Shown piece after piece: positions 5,773 through 6,172 of a DNA stretch of 6,172 nt. The stretch's first letter is position 1. Every line of letters starts with the position of its first letter. Under the pieces are notes generated by a model. The model was given only the letters and a program-made list of their open reading frames with translations. It made no database searches and had not been told where the DNA came from. Origin of the DNA: Lachnospiraceae bacterium (lineage in GTDB: Bacteria; Bacillota_A; Clostridia; Lachnospirales; Lachnospiraceae); contig SFGN01000116.1 of assembly GCA_004556565.1 (NCBI GenBank), positions 1-6,172 on the forward strand, given 5' to 3'. Made by a program: the position numbers and the translations under genes.

Positions 5773-6172
5773 TATTTTGATGATACTGATTTTTCAAACA
5801 TGAATAAAAGTTTATCCTTTTCTTCCATACGGGTATTATCAGAATAACCGCCTTTTGTTATTTGATACCCACACGGCTTAACCATAAAAGTGCCTAAGCC
5901 TTTAGTGTATGAACTTACTTCTGAGGCATAGTCTTTACTTGTATTTAATGGAACTTTCCCTTCAATAAGACACCACTCATTATTACAACTGATACCTTTA
6001 ATCTCAGACATCATTTTTTGCAGATCTGTAATAGCTTTGGAACTTGCTACTTGTGGTATCTGTAACTCAAAATAGAGCATCGGTTCGAGAATGTCCACAC
6101 CTGACTGTTGCAAAGCCAGCCTGAAGACATAAGGGGTCAGCTGTCTGAAATCAGCAGGTGTACTTACCGGGC
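5772..6172 (-). CDS. tetQ: TetQ, tetracycline-resistance ribosomal protection protein, C-terminal part
   Basis: The frame is open at the right edge (first full codon 6170-6168) and ends at TAA 5774-5772, giving the last 132 residues of a protein that is about 640-660 residues in full. The sequence (PADFRQLTPYVFRLALQQSGVDILEPMLYFELQIPQ, then ...SSYTKGLGTFMVKPCGYQITKGGY...) is that of TetQ, a translation GTPase related to EF-G that removes tetracycline from the ribosome. Visible are the end of domain IV and the EF-G-like domain V, with LEPML and the GYQITKGGY block near the C-terminal loop that reaches the drug site. The GTPase domain is outside the window. An apparent start at 6113 is a TTG leucine codon inside the gene. 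In CTnDOT, tetQ heads the operon and its leader mediates tetracycline control of rteA and rteB; the leader is not in this window. Confidence 0.95.
   Translation of the reverse strand, partial: PVSTPADFRQLTPYVFRLALQQSGVDILEPMLYFELQIPQVASSKAITDLQKMMSEIKGISCNNEWCLIEGKVPLNTSKDYASEVSSYTKGLGTFMVKPCGYQITKGGYSDNTRMEEKDKLLFMFEKSVSSK

Noticed and set aside
5772..6113. A separate 113-residue gene starting at 6113
   Set aside because: The start is a TTG leucine codon and the same frame continues upstream to the window edge with TetQ sequence; it is the C-terminal part of tetQ.

Overview
The window looks like the regulatory core of a CTnDOT/Tn4399-type tetracycline-resistance conjugative transposon from a Bacteroidales host (Bacteroides, Parabacteroides, Prevotella or a relative). 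Three things point there: a recognisable TetQ C-terminus, the RteA/RteB/RteC regulators that are particular to these elements, and Bacteroidetes-type promoter motifs (-7 box TAnnTTTG). All genes lie on the minus strand, so the window is best read from right to left.

Layout in transcription order. The 3' end of tetQ (6172-5772, 5' end outside the window) overlaps the rteA start by one base. rteA (5772-3454) encodes a membrane hybrid histidine kinase. It overlaps rteB (3461-2139), an NtrC-family response regulator, by eight bases. Next comes a 281-base gap (2138-1858) with a perfect -7 box, a nested palindrome of about 118 bases, and a terminator-like hairpin with a U-tract. I read this as a possible small RNA gene or a long structured leader. 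A small gene with similarity to the RibD C-terminal/dihydrofolate reductase-like fold follows (1857-1444). A 210-base spacer then holds a short perfect palindrome and a second terminator-like hairpin, and leads into rteC (1233-616), the activator of the excision genes. A strong, roughly symmetrical terminator (565-597) closes that unit. Past it the DNA becomes AT-rich. A separate promoter drives a 3'-truncated AAA ATPase of the AAA_14/DUF4143 type (316-1), which could be cargo, an insertion, or another module.

How the genes work together (established for CTnDOT, transferred here by recognition): tetracycline relieves attenuation in the tetQ leader, so the tetQ-rteA-rteB operon is expressed. 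RteA and RteB form a two-component system, and RteB activates rteC. RteC then activates the excision operon, which in turn leads to transfer. In this window the two steps after rteB, the leader of the RibD-like gene and the leader of rteC, each carry a terminator-like hairpin. That suggests RNA-level control points in addition to the protein cascade; this last point is inference.

The protein-coding content is largely known. The less explained parts are the structured RNA region between rteB and the RibD-like gene, the hairpin in front of rteC, and the small RibD-like protein itself.
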